This document shows, one piece after another, positions 26,569 to 35,292 of a stretch of 64,000 bases of DNA (the first letter of the stretch is position 1; each line of letters begins with the position of its first letter). Source of the stretch: Marinobacter iranensis. Its GTDB lineage: Bacteria; Pseudomonadota; Gammaproteobacteria; Pseudomonadales; Oleiphilaceae. The stretch covers positions 119,903 through 183,902 of the forward strand of contig NZ_JANCMW010000011.1 of assembly GCF_029207565.1 (NCBI RefSeq). Reading direction: 5' to 3'. The notes under the pieces are model-generated. The model had not been told where the DNA came from. It was given only the letters and a program-made list of their open reading frames with translations, and made no database searches. The position numbers and the translations under genes are program-made.

Positions 26569-28665
26569 ATGAGTACCGCCCATTACGACCTCAACGGCGC
26601 CATTGCCGTTATCCGACTCGATAATCCGCCCGTCAATGGCCTTGGTCTTGAGCTACGACAGGGCATTGTTAACGGCATCCGCCGGGCAGAAGCTGATGAT
26701 GCAGTGAAGGCCGTTGTGCTGATCGGCTCCGACCGTGCCTTCTCCGGTGGCGCCGACATCAGTGAGTTCGGCTCCTCCAAAGCCACCGCCGAGCCCAATC
26801 TGAATACCGTGATCAACTATGTGGAAAGCAGCCGCAAGCCAGTGATTGCCGCCATCAGCGGTGCCTGCATGGGCGGCGGGCTGGAACTGGCCCTGGGTTG
26901 TCATTACCGCATTGCCAAACCCGATGCCCAGATCGCCCTGCCAGAAGTGAAGCTGGGCCTGCTGCCGGGCGCCGGGGGCACACAACGCCTGCCCCGGGTG
27001 ATCGGTGCTGAGCACGCCCTGAACATGATTGTGTCCGGCAGCGTGGTGCCTGCCAAACAGTTCAAAGGCAGCTCTCTGTTTGACGAGATTGTCGACGGCG
27101 AGCTGCTGGACGCCGCCATCGCCTACGCCACCAAGGTCGCCAATGAAAACCTGCCACTCAAGAAAGTACGGGATCTGAAAGCCAAGCATCCCAACCCGGA
27201 AGGCTTCTTCATGTTCACCCGCAACACCGTGGGTGCCATGGCGAAGAACTACCCGGCTCCGCTGAAGTGCGTGGAGGCGGTCAAAGCGGCGGTGACCATG
27301 CCCTTCGACAAGGGCATGGAAGTGGAGCGCGAAGCCTTCGTGACCCTGATGCAGACGCCGGAATCCCGCGCCCTGCGCCACGCGTTCTTCTCCGAGCGGC
27401 TGACCAGCAAGATTGCCGATGTGCCGTCAGACACCCCGGTTCGTGACATTCAGTCTGTCGGTGTGATTGGCGGTGGCACCATGGGCACCGGTATCAGCAT
27501 CAACTTCCTCAATGCCGGCATTCCGGTCACCCTGGTAGAGATGAAACAGGAAGGTCTGGACCGTGGCGTTGAAGCCATCCGCAAAGTCTACGAAGGCCGG
27601 GTCAAGAAAGGCCGCATGAGCGAAGACGACGCCAAGGCCAAGATGGAGCTGCTCACACCATCGCTGAGCTACGACGACCTGAGTAACGTCGACCTGGTGA
27701 TCGAAGCCGTGTTCGAGGAAATGGGCGTGAAGCAGTCTGTGTTCGAGAAGCTGGACGAAGTGTGCAAGCCCGGCGCTATCCTTGCCTCCAACACCTCCAC
27801 CCTGGACCTCAACAAAATCGCCGGCTTCACCAAGCGCCCGGAAGACGTCATCGGCCTGCACTTCTTCAGCCCCGCCAACATCATGAAACTGCTGGAAGTG
27901 GTGCGCGGCGACAAGACCGCCAAGGACGTGCTGGCCACCGCCATGAAACTGGCCAAGGTCATCAAGAAAACTGCCGTGGTGTCCGGTGTGTGCGACGGCT
28001 TTATCGGCAACCGCATGATCAACCAGTACCAGCGCGAAGCCCTGCTGATGCTGGAAGAAGGCGCCAGCGTGCAGCAGATCGACAAGGCCATTGAGAAGTT
28101 CGGCTTTGCCATGGGCCCGCTGCGCATGGCGGACCTGGCCGGCGGTGACATCGGCTGGGCCATCCGCAAGCGTCAGTACGAAGAGAACCCGGACATGGTG
28201 AAGATGGTTGTAGCGGACCGCCTGTGCGAAATGGGCCGCTACGGCCAGAAGACCGGCGCCGGTTTCTACCGCTACGAGCCAGGCAACCGCAACGCCCTGC
28301 ATGATCCGGAAGTGGACAAGGTGGTGGACGAGGTTCGCGCCGAACTGGGCATTACCCCGCGCAAGATCAGCAACCAGGAAATCGTCGAGCGCTGCGTGTA
28401 TGCGCTGGTGAATGAAGGCGCGCAAATTCTGGACGAAGGCATTGCCCAGCGCGCTTCCGACATCGACATGGTGTACCTGACCGGTTACGGCTTCCCCGTC
28501 TTCCGCGGCGGCCCCATGCATTACGCCGAAGAAGTCGGGCTGCCGAACGTGGTTCGCGCCATGCAGGCCTTTACCGAAGACCGTCATACCCAACCCGGCT
28601 TCTGGAAGCCGGCAGCCTTGCTGGCCAGGCGCGCCGAGGAAGGCAAGGGTTTCGACGCTAAATAA
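26569..28665 (+). CDS. Bifunctional enoyl-CoA hydratase/3-hydroxyacyl-CoA dehydrogenase
   Basis: 698 aa from ATG 26569, eight bases after AAGGAG; the open frame to 26476 passes through the operator and is not coding. Residues about 1-190 are crotonase-like (GSDRAFSGGADISEFG, GACMGGGLELALGCHYRIA, PEVKLGLLPGAGGTQRLPRV). From about 295 comes the NAD-binding fold (VGVIGGGTMGTGISINFLNAG), then the two C-terminal dehydrogenase domains with HFFSPA and GFIGNRM. It hydrates and then oxidises acyl-CoAs. It is the FadJ/peroxisomal-type order and first in the operon with the thiolase 30 bases downstream. Confidence 0.93.
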   Translation: MSTAHYDLNGAIAVIRLDNPPVNGLGLELRQGIVNGIRRAEADDAVKAVVLIGSDRAFSGGADISEFGSSKATAEPNLNTVINYVESSRKPVIAAISGACMGGGLELALGCHYRIAKPDAQIALPEVKLGLLPGAGGTQRLPRVIGAEHALNMIVSGSVVPAKQFKGSSLFDEIVDGELLDAAIAYATKVANENLPLKKVRDLKAKHPNPEGFFMFTRNTVGAMAKNYPAPLKCVEAVKAAVTMPFDKGMEVEREAFVTLMQTPESRALRHAFFSERLTSKIADVPSDTPVRDIQSVGVIGGGTMGTGISINFLNAGIPVTLVEMKQEGLDRGVEAIRKVYEGRVKKGRMSEDDAKAKMELLTPSLSYDDLSNVDLVIEAVFEEMGVKQSVFEKLDEVCKPGAILASNTSTLDLNKIAGFTKRPEDVIGLHFFSPANIMKLLEVVRGDKTAKDVLATAMKLAKVIKKTAVVSGVCDGFIGNRMINQYQREALLMLEEGASVQQIDKAIEKFGFAMGPLRMADLAGGDIGWAIRKRQYEENPDMVKMVVADRLCEMGRYGQKTGAGFYRYEPGNRNALHDPEVDKVVDEVRAELGITPRKISNQEIVERCVYALVNEGAQILDEGIAQRASDIDMVYLTGYGFPVFRGGPMHYAEEVGLPNVVRAMQAFTEDRHTQPGFWKPAALLARRAEEGKGFDAK

Positions 28666-28695
28666 CCGGTCCACGAATTTATTCGGAGAATTATT

Positions 28696-29877
28696 ATGTC
28701 CAATGATGTTGTCATCGTATCCACCGCCCGCACGCCCCTGGCCAAATCCTGGCGCGGCGGCCTGAACATGACCCACGGCGCCACCCTGGCCGGCCATGCC
28801 ATCCAGCACGCGGTCGAGCGCTCGAAAGTCGACCCTAACGAAATCGAAGACGTACTGATGGGCTGCGCCCTGCCCGAAGGCTCCACCGGTAACGACGTCG
28901 CCCGCATGGGCGCGATCCGCGCCGGCCTGCCGGTCTCCGTGGCTGGCGCCACCATCAACCGCTTCTGCTCGTCCGGCCTACAGGCCATCGCCATGGCCGC
29001 CCACCACATTGCCGTGGACCGGGTGCCGGTGATGGTCGCTGGCGGCGTGGAATCCATCTCCACCGTGCAGGCGAACCTCAACCAGAACTACCTGATGGAG
29101 CCCTGGCTGGCCAAGAACAAGCCGGAGCTGTACTGGTCCATGCTGGATACCGCCGAAACCGTGGCCAAGCGCTACGACATCAAGAAAGAAGACATGGACG
29201 AATACGGCGTGCGCAGCCAGCAACTGGCCGCCCAGGCCCGTGAAGATGGCAAATTCGACGACGAAATCGTGCCCATTACCACCACCATGGGCGTCGCCGA
29301 CAAGGCCACCGGCCAGCTCAGCAGCCAGGAAGTCACCGTCAGCCAGGACGAGGGCATCCGCCCGGACACCAATCTGGAAGGCGTCAGCAAGATCCGATCC
29401 GCGATGGAAGGCGGCGTGGTCACCGCCGGCAACGCCAGCCAGTTCTCCGACGGCGCCTCGGCCTGTGTCCTGATGGACAGCAAAATCGCCGAGCAACGCG
29501 GCGCCACTCCGCTGGGTATCTTCCGTGGCTTCGCCGTCGCTGGTTGCGAGCCCGATGAAATGGGCATTGGCCCGGTATTCGCGGTTCCCAAGCTGCTTAA
29601 ACGTGCCGGTTTGACAGTAGATGACATCGGCCTGTGGGAACTCAACGAGGCCTTCGCCGTTCAGGTTCTCTACTGCCAGCGCAAACTCGGCATCCCAATG
29701 GACCGCCTGAACGTCAACGGCGGCGCCATTGCCGTCGGCCACCCCTACGGCACCACCGGCTCCCGCCTGGTCGGCCACGCCCTGATCGAGGGCAAACGCC
29801 GTGGTGTTAAGTACGTCGTCGTAACTATGTGCGTCGGTACAGGCATGGGCGCTGCCGGCTTGTTCGAAGTTGCCTAA
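28696..29877 (+). CDS. Acetyl-CoA C-acyltransferase (thiolase)
   Basis: 393 aa. The acylated Cys lies in INRFCSSGLQAIAMA (about residue 92), the His in NGGAIAVGHPYGTTGSR (about 350), and the second Cys in MCVGTGMGAAG (about 380). It performs the thiolytic last step of beta-oxidation on the product of the upstream bifunctional enzyme. A 440-base gap holding repeat copies B and C separates it from the rest of the operon. Confidence 0.94.
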   Translation: MSNDVVIVSTARTPLAKSWRGGLNMTHGATLAGHAIQHAVERSKVDPNEIEDVLMGCALPEGSTGNDVARMGAIRAGLPVSVAGATINRFCSSGLQAIAMAAHHIAVDRVPVMVAGGVESISTVQANLNQNYLMEPWLAKNKPELYWSMLDTAETVAKRYDIKKEDMDEYGVRSQQLAAQAREDGKFDDEIVPITTTMGVADKATGQLSSQEVTVSQDEGIRPDTNLEGVSKIRSAMEGGVVTAGNASQFSDGASACVLMDSKIAEQRGATPLGIFRGFAVAGCEPDEMGIGPVFAVPKLLKRAGLTVDDIGLWELNEAFAVQVLYCQRKLGIPMDRLNVNGGAIAVGHPYGTTGSRLVGHALIEGKRRGVKYVVVTMCVGTGMGAAGLFEVA

Positions 29878-29910
29878 GGCTTTGGTTGCCTGAAGCTTTG
29901 GGGGGAGCGC

Positions 29911-30012
29911 CTGTTGGGTAGGGTGTTCCGAAACACGCTGTGAACACGTCCGTGTGCGCTTGGGCTCCGCCATCCCTGGCTCCGCACAGTTTCGGAACAC
30001 CCTACCCAACAG
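29911..30012. repeat. Palindromic repeat element, copy B (core reversed)
   Basis: 102 bp. Outer arms 29911-29934 and 29989-30012 form a perfect 24-bp inverted repeat, of a sequence different from the arms of A and D. Inside, ACACG-TC-CGTGT (29944-29955) takes the place of the CACAT hairpin of copy A, and GCCATCCCTGGC (29969-29980) keeps 4 of 5 pairs. It starts 34 bases after the thiolase stop. Confidence 0.9.
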
Positions 30013-30112
30013 CCGCCCATAGCTTTGTGCAGTGGTCAGCAGTTGCAACTTTTGAATGCCGTGCCGCGACCGCTTCTTGCAATTCGCAACGGCAGGCACG
30101 CACAGACTCGAA

Positions 30113-30225
30113 GTGCCGGGCGGGGAGACCCTTTCAAAACTGTACGGAGCCATGGATGGCGGAGTCCAAGCGCCCCAGTGATGGGCCGAAGGAGCGTGTT
30201 TTGAAAGGGTCTCACCGCCCGGCAC
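30113..30225. repeat. Palindromic repeat element, copy C (core forward)
   Basis: 113 bp. Outer arms 30113-30140 and 30198-30225 pair over 27 of 28 positions. The first inner hairpin GCCATGGATGGC is at 30149-30160 and the second is CCCA-GTGA-TGGG (30174-30185). With copy B it fills most of the 440-base gap between the thiolase and acyl-CoA dehydrogenase genes, the two cores in opposite orientation. No promoter or gene is otherwise seen in this gap (29878-30317). Confidence 0.9.
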
Positions 30226-30317
30226 AACCACCAAGGCCCGCAGGCCCGGCATTAAAAACCAACAGGCAACTCAGAAGTCAAAACCGTCAACCTCAGCCAC
30301 CAGACAAGAGGTGAAAA

Positions 30318-31505
30318 ATGGACCTGAATTACACCCCAGAACAAGAGGCGTTCCGCGCTGAAGTTCGCCAGTTTCTTGATGAAAACCTGCCGGACGACAT
30401 TCGCGAACGGGTACAGAAACGCCTGCGCCCGGACAAGGCGATGACCGAACGCTGGCAGAAGATTCTGTTTGATAAAGGCTGGGGTGCTTCCACCTGGCCA
30501 AAAGAATTTGGTGGAACCGGATGGGATCCGATTCAGCAGATCATCTTCGAGGAAGAATGTGCCCTTGCCGGGGCGCCCCGCCAGCTGGATTTCGGATTGC
30601 GTATGGTTGCACCCGTGATCATGACATTTGGAAGCGATGAACAGAAACAACGCTTCCTGCCGGGCATTCTCAGCGGTGAAGACTGGTGGTGCCAGGGTTA
30701 TTCAGAGCCGGGCGCCGGTTCCGATCTGGCCTCGCTGCGCACATCCGCCAAGCGCGAAGGTGACCACTACATCGTCAATGGCCAGAAAACCTGGACCACC
30801 CTCGGCCAGCACGCAGACTGGATTTTCTGTCTGGTGCGCACCAGCACCGAAGGCAAACCGCAGCAAGGCATTTCGTTCCTGCTGATCGATATGAACACCT
30901 CGGGCATCGAGGTGCGCCCCATCATCATGTTGGACGGTGAGCATGAGATTAACGAGGTCTACTTCGATAACGTGCAGGTACCGGCTGAAAACCTGATCGG
31001 CGAAGAGAATCAGGGCTGGACCTACGCCAAGTTCCTGCTGGGCCATGAACGCACCGGCCTGGCCAATGTGGGGCAGTGGAAGGCGTTGATGAAGCGGCTG
31101 AAAACGGTAGCGCGGGAAGAGCAGGATGGTCAGCGACCTCTGATTGAGAATACCCGTTTCCGGGACCGGCTTGCACAGCTGGACGCAGAACTGCGTGCCC
31201 TTGAATTGACTGTCCTGCGAGTACTGACCGACAAGCGCGGGCCAGGCCCCCAGGCTTCCATCCTGAAAATCCGTGGTACCGAAATCGGCCAGCAGCTGTT
31301 TGAGATGCTGATGGAAGCCACCGGCCAGGATGCTATTGCCCATATCCCGGAAGCGCTGGAGTTGGATTATAGCGGCCCCAGGGTCGGGTCTGTGGATGCC
31401 ACACCCGCCGCCGGAGACTACTTCAACATGCGCAAGCTGTCGATATTCGGCGGGTCCAACGAGATCCAGCGCAACATCATTGCCCAACTCGTGCTTGGTC
31501 TGTAA
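30318..31505 (+). CDS. Acyl-CoA dehydrogenase (catalytic-type partner)
   Basis: 395 aa. FAD-binding segments CQGYSEPGAGSDLASL and NGQKTWTTLGQHADW, and the C-terminal FGGSNEIQRNIIAQ segment where the catalytic/FAD-contact residues of this class lie (about residue 380). It oxidises acyl-CoA to enoyl-CoA. It is directly followed by a second, shorter dehydrogenase gene, an arrangement seen where two paralogues form a hetero-oligomer. The chain-length or substrate class is unknown. Confidence 0.92.
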   Translation: MDLNYTPEQEAFRAEVRQFLDENLPDDIRERVQKRLRPDKAMTERWQKILFDKGWGASTWPKEFGGTGWDPIQQIIFEEECALAGAPRQLDFGLRMVAPVIMTFGSDEQKQRFLPGILSGEDWWCQGYSEPGAGSDLASLRTSAKREGDHYIVNGQKTWTTLGQHADWIFCLVRTSTEGKPQQGISFLLIDMNTSGIEVRPIIMLDGEHEINEVYFDNVQVPAENLIGEENQGWTYAKFLLGHERTGLANVGQWKALMKRLKTVAREEQDGQRPLIENTRFRDRLAQLDAELRALELTVLRVLTDKRGPGPQASILKIRGTEIGQQLFEMLMEATGQDAIAHIPEALELDYSGPRVGSVDATPAAGDYFNMRKLSIFGGSNEIQRNIIAQLVLGL

Positions 31506-31526
31506 CCCATTCGGCAGACTGGAAGT

Positions 31527-32690
31527 TTGGAGAGAAACGTTATGAATTTTGATCTGACCGAAGAACAGCAAATGCTGAACGATTCCCTGCGCCGCTTCGT
31601 GACCAACGAGTACAGTTTCGAAAAACGCGAGGCCATTATCAGCTCCGGAGCCGGCATCGACCGGGCTACCTGGGCGAATTTTGCCAGCATGGGCCTGCTT
31701 GGGTTTACCTTCCCGGAGGACTATGACGGGCTGGGTGGCAACGCCATCGACACCATGGTGGTGATGGAAAACTTCGGCCGAGGCCTGGTGGTGGAACCCT
31801 ATCTGGCCACGGTAGTGCTGGCCGGAGGGCTGATCCGGGATGCCGGTAACGACGCCCAGAAGGCTGACGTACTACCGGGCATTGCCAGCGGTGAACGGCT
31901 GCTGGCCCTCGCCCACAGCGAGCCGGGCGCACGTTACAACCTCAGCCAGGTGCAAACCACCGCCCGCAAGGACGGCGATCATTTCATGATCAGTGGCCAG
32001 AAAACCGCCGTTCTGCACGGCGGCCAGGCCGACCAGCTCATTGTTTCTGCCCGCACCAGTGGTGGTATCGCTGACGAAAGCGGTCTCTCGTTGTTCCTGG
32101 TGGATGCCAAGGCCAAAGGCGTCAGAGTGGACGACTTTGCCACCCACGATGGCCACCGCACTGCCGAAATCAGCCTCAGCAACGTTGCAGTCAGTGCTGA
32201 CAACCTGATTGGCACCATTGACGAGGCCTTCCCGGTCATCGAAAAAGCCATGGATCTCGGCATCGCCGCCCTATGTGCCGAGGCAGTCGGTGCCATGGAA
32301 GCGATGAACGCCACCACGCTGGAGTACATCAAGACCCGCAAGCAGTTCGGGGTGCCTATCGGCAAGTTCCAGGTGTTGCAGCACCGCATGGCGGATATGT
32401 TCATCCAAACCGAACAGGCAAAAACCATGGCCATACTCGCCGCGAGCGAGGCAGACTCTGGTGATCGGGCCTGCCGCCGGGAGGCCATTTCCATGGCCAA
32501 GACCCTGGTTGGCCAGGCCGCCCGTTATGTGGGTCAGGAAGGCGTGCAACTGCATGGCGGTATGGGGGTGACGGATGAGATGTTCGCCGCCCACCTGTTC
32601 AAGCGCCTGACCCTGATCAACCTGCTGTTCGGTGATGCTGATCACCACCTGGCACAGGTCAGCGATAACCTGCTGGCCGCCAGCGCGTAA
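31527..32690 (+). CDS. Acyl-CoA dehydrogenase (probable non-catalytic or hetero-oligomer partner)
   Basis: 387 aa. The N-terminal and middle domains are normal (TEEQQMLNDSLRRFV, ALAHSEPGARYNLSQVQTTA, TRKQFGVPIGKFQVLQHRMADM). The C-terminal segment that usually reads GGTNEIxR instead reads LINLLFGDADHHLAQ, so the usual catalytic-base neighbourhood is absent. This fits the model of a two-gene dehydrogenase in which one subunit supplies the active site. It starts 21 bases after the first dehydrogenase gene. Confidence 0.88.
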   Translation: MERNVMNFDLTEEQQMLNDSLRRFVTNEYSFEKREAIISSGAGIDRATWANFASMGLLGFTFPEDYDGLGGNAIDTMVVMENFGRGLVVEPYLATVVLAGGLIRDAGNDAQKADVLPGIASGERLLALAHSEPGARYNLSQVQTTARKDGDHFMISGQKTAVLHGGQADQLIVSARTSGGIADESGLSLFLVDAKAKGVRVDDFATHDGHRTAEISLSNVAVSADNLIGTIDEAFPVIEKAMDLGIAALCAEAVGAMEAMNATTLEYIKTRKQFGVPIGKFQVLQHRMADMFIQTEQAKTMAILAASEADSGDRACRREAISMAKTLVGQAARYVGQEGVQLHGGMGVTDEMFAAHLFKRLTLINLLFGDADHHLAQVSDNLLAASA

Positions 32691-32710
32691 CACCTGACAA
32701 GGAGACTCCC

Positions 32711-33484
32711 ATGAGTGTGATTCAACTCCTGAATCTGAAAGACAAAGTGGCCTTCATCACCGGTGGTTCCCGTGGCCTGGGCCTGCAGATGGCCGAAGCC
32801 CTGGGCGAGCTGGGGGCCAGAATCGCCATCAGCGCCCGCAAGCAGCACGAGCTAGATGATGCCAAGGCGCATCTGGAAACTCAGGGCGTTGAAGTGGTGA
32901 CCATTGCTGCTGACCTGTCCGATCTGGAGGGCATTCCCGCCGTGGTGGATCAGGTGGTCAGCCAGCTCGGCGATATCGACATCCTGGTCAACAACGCCGG
33001 TGCCACCTGGGGTGCGCCCGCGGAAGACTACCCAGCGGAAGGCTGGATGAAGGTGATGAACCTGAACGTGAACGCCGCCTTCTTCCTGACCCAGACCGTG
33101 GGCAAGCGCTGCATGATTCCCCGCAACACCGGCAAGGTCATCAACATCGCCTCCATTGCGGGCCTGTCCGGCAACCCGGAAGGTATGAAGACCATCGCCT
33201 ACAACACCAGCAAGGGCGCCATGGTGAACTTCACCCGCGCGCTGGCGTCCGAATGGGGCCATCACAACATCAACGTAAATGCCCTTTGCCCGGGCTTCTT
33301 CCCGTCGAAGATGTCCCAGGGGTTGCTGGATGCCCAGGGTGAGAAAATGCTGGAGCGCATTCCGCTGAATCGCTTCGGTGGCGAGGAAGACCTCAAGGGT
33401 GCCGCCGTGCTGCTGGCCTCCGAGGCGGGGCGGCACATTACCGGGCAATGCCTGGCAGTCGATGGCGGTACGCTGGTCAGTTAA
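32711..33484 (+). CDS. SDR-family oxidoreductase
   Basis: 257 aa. Rossmann motif TGGSRGLGLQMAEAL (about 17-31), NNAG at about 94-97, Ser in NIASIAG and the active-site pair YNTSKGA (Tyr/Lys about 160/164). It uses NAD(P)H to reduce or oxidise a hydroxy/keto group. Placement 20 bases after the dehydrogenases suggests a 3-oxoacyl- or 3-hydroxyacyl-CoA step, or an auxiliary alcohol oxidation. It ends the operon opposite the convergent dehydratase. Confidence 0.9.
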   Translation: MSVIQLLNLKDKVAFITGGSRGLGLQMAEALGELGARIAISARKQHELDDAKAHLETQGVEVVTIAADLSDLEGIPAVVDQVVSQLGDIDILVNNAGATWGAPAEDYPAEGWMKVMNLNVNAAFFLTQTVGKRCMIPRNTGKVINIASIAGLSGNPEGMKTIAYNTSKGAMVNFTRALASEWGHHNINVNALCPGFFPSKMSQGLLDAQGEKMLERIPLNRFGGEEDLKGAAVLLASEAGRHITGQCLAVDGGTLVS

Positions 33485-33502
33485 GCGCGTTCGTTTAACC
33501 CG

Positions 33503-34468
33503 TTAAAGGCACTGACTGACCTGTTCCGGGTCCAGGTTGCCACCGGTAATGATCAGAACCGTGGCCCTGTCCGGAGCAGGCGGAATCTGTTTTTCCAGTA
33601 GCGCCGCCAGGCCAACACTGGCACCCGGCTCCACATAAAGCCTGGCTTCGGTCAGCAGCCGGCGTGTGGCTTCCCGTATGCCCGCTTCGGTAACCGTCAC
33701 AATCCGGTCCACCACCTGGCGGGAAGCGGCGTAAGTGCAATCCCCCACCACCGCTGGTGCCAGGCTGGCGGCCCAGGTATCCACCGAGTCAAGGCTGGCA
33801 CCCGCATCCTGCTTTTGCCAGGCATTGAACATGGTGGCCGCGCCTTCCGGCTCCACACCGATCAGTTCCACCTCCGGCCGCTGCGCCTTGATGGCCAGCC
33901 CGAGCCCGGAAATCAACCCGCCACCGCCAATAGGACACAGCACCCGATCCACATCCGGCTGCTGACGCAGCAATTCTAGGCCAACCGTGCCCTGCCCGGC
34001 CATGATGCGGACATCGTTGTAAGGGTGGACCAGGGTCAGCTCTTTCTCATCCCGCAATTCGTGACACAGGGCCACCGCTTGCTGGATAGTGCCCTGAACA
34101 ATGACCTCGGCACCCAGCGCCCGGGTACGGCGAATCTTCAGCGGGCTGGAACCCTCGGGCATCACCACCGTGAGCGGCACATCCCGCATGGCCGCCGCCC
34201 AGGCCAGGGCGATGGCGTGATTGCCTGCTGACACCGTCACCAGTCCGGCCTTGAGTTCGTCAGCACTGGCGGTCAGCAGCCAGTTCAGCGCGCCACGGGC
34301 CTTGAAGCTTCCGGTGCGCTGAAGGCTCTCGCACTTCAGGCCAAGGGGCTGGCCCATGGTGGCGTCCAGGTCAGGCGCATTCAACAGTGGTGTTTCGCCC
34401 AATTGTGGTCGAATGCGCTGTTCCGCTGCCAGAATTCCGGATTGGTCAGGAAGGGTTGGTTTGGTCAT
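33503..34468 (-). CDS. Threonine/serine dehydratase family PLP enzyme
   Basis: 321 aa from ATG 34468, with AGGAG upstream; the longer frame to 34567 has no family sequence. PLP lysine in SLQRTGSFKARGALN (about 58), the Asn in SAGNHAIALAWAA, and the Gly-rich phosphate loop PIGGGGLISGLGLA (about 180). Such enzymes deaminate L-Thr or L-Ser, or act as serine racemases. No regulatory ACT domain is present, so it is the catabolic/short form. Confidence 0.88.
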   Translation of the reverse strand: MTKPTLPDQSGILAAEQRIRPQLGETPLLNAPDLDATMGQPLGLKCESLQRTGSFKARGALNWLLTASADELKAGLVTVSAGNHAIALAWAAAMRDVPLTVVMPEGSSPLKIRRTRALGAEVIVQGTIQQAVALCHELRDEKELTLVHPYNDVRIMAGQGTVGLELLRQQPDVDRVLCPIGGGGLISGLGLAIKAQRPEVELIGVEPEGAATMFNAWQKQDAGASLDSVDTWAASLAPAVVGDCTYAASRQVVDRIVTVTEAGIREATRRLLTEARLYVEPGASVGLAALLEKQIPPAPDRATVLIITGGNLDPEQVSQCL

Positions 34469-34577
34469 GGCGCGCGCTCCTGTTGTTCCCGTATGCAAAC
34501 CATGGTGCAGGAACGACTGGTTATCAAGAAACATCGACCAACCGGAATCGGATCCACGAACACACATTTTGCTTAAT

Positions 34578-34611
34578 GCCCAAATTGGGTATAAAGTTAC
34601 CCAAATTAGGT
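34578..34611. promoter_or_regulatory. Paired 13-bp palindromes upstream of the NTase/HEPN cassette
   Basis: GCCCAAATTGGGT (34578-34590) and ACCCAAATTAGGT (34599-34611) start 21 bases apart, two helical turns. They end 39 bases before the nucleotidyltransferase start. The same motif pair recurs after the cassette. The wHTH domain of the nucleotidyltransferase is the natural candidate ligand. Confidence 0.7.
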
Positions 34612-34650
34612 ATTAACCTGAATAAGCTCGATAAACACAGGTGGCCCTCA

Positions 34651-35292
34651 ATGTCGTCAAACTTCAGCCTTGCGAATGCCTTGTTTTCAGGCACCCGACA
34701 AAAAGTGCTTGGCCTCCTATTCATGCAGCCCGATCACGACTTCTCACTAGCCGAATTGATCGAACGGGCAAGGGCCGGCTCCGGGGCAGTTCAACGGGAA
34801 ATAGGTCGATTCGTGGACAGCGGGTTGGTCACTGTCGAGGTCAAGGGGCGACAGAAGCGCTATAGAGCCAATCAGGACGCGCCTATCTTTCCGGAATTGT
34901 GCTCTCTGGTTACAAAAACCCTTGGGCCGGCTCAAGTGATTAAGGATGCCCTGAGTGCCATCGACAATAAAATCGACGTGGCACTGGTCTATGGTTCGGT
35001 TGCCAAGAATACTGATCGGGCGGATAGTGACATCGACCTTATGCTGGTGTCTGACACATTAACCCTCGAAGATGTGTTTACAGCAGTGGAGCCCGTGGAG
35101 CACGAGCTATCGCGACCCGTGAACCCCACACTTTACACTCGGCAAGAATTTAATAAGCGCCGAGCCAACGATAATCCGTTTATCAGAAAGGTACTGAATG
35201 GACCGTACCTGCTATTGAAGGGAGTCATTGATGAACAAGGAAGCTCTAGAGAATCTGGTCAACATTCGCAAACTTCATCACGAAGTAGCTGA
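34651..35292 (+). CDS. wHTH-nucleotidyltransferase (MNT-like antitoxin candidate)
   Basis: 213 aa from ATG 34651; the frame runs upstream to 34387 over the palindromes. Residues about 5-75 form a winged helix (SGTRQKVLGLLFMQPDHDFSLAELIERA...GSGAVQREIGRFVDSGLV). Residues about 100-160 are a nucleotidyltransferase fold with VYGSVAKNTDRADSDIDLML (G115 S116, D127, D129 as the catalytic GSx10DxD). MNT proteins partner HEPN toxins, often by AMPylating them; here the DNA-binding domain is fused on. The last 62 bases overlap the HEPN gene. The overlap-encoded tail is Ser-rich and not conserved-looking. Confidence 0.82.
   Translation: MSSNFSLANALFSGTRQKVLGLLFMQPDHDFSLAELIERARAGSGAVQREIGRFVDSGLVTVEVKGRQKRYRANQDAPIFPELCSLVTKTLGPAQVIKDALSAIDNKIDVALVYGSVAKNTDRADSDIDLMLVSDTLTLEDVFTAVEPVEHELSRPVNPTLYTRQEFNKRRANDNPFIRKVLNGPYLLLKGVIDEQGSSRESGQHSQTSSRSS

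Noticed and set aside
27427..28809. Long minus-strand open frame (460 codons) opposite the hydratase/dehydrogenase gene
   Set aside because: It is the shadow of a high-GC coding strand; the composition is rich in His/Ala/Gly/Val with no domain and no ribosome site.
28978..30252. Minus-strand frame of 424 codons across the thiolase and repeats
   Set aside because: Antisense shadow that starts inside repeat copy C and carries repeat-derived peptides.
34387..34650. Extended N-terminus of the nucleotidyltransferase
   Set aside because: The extension covers the operator palindromes and part of the divergent dehydratase start; the family similarity begins at ATG 34651.
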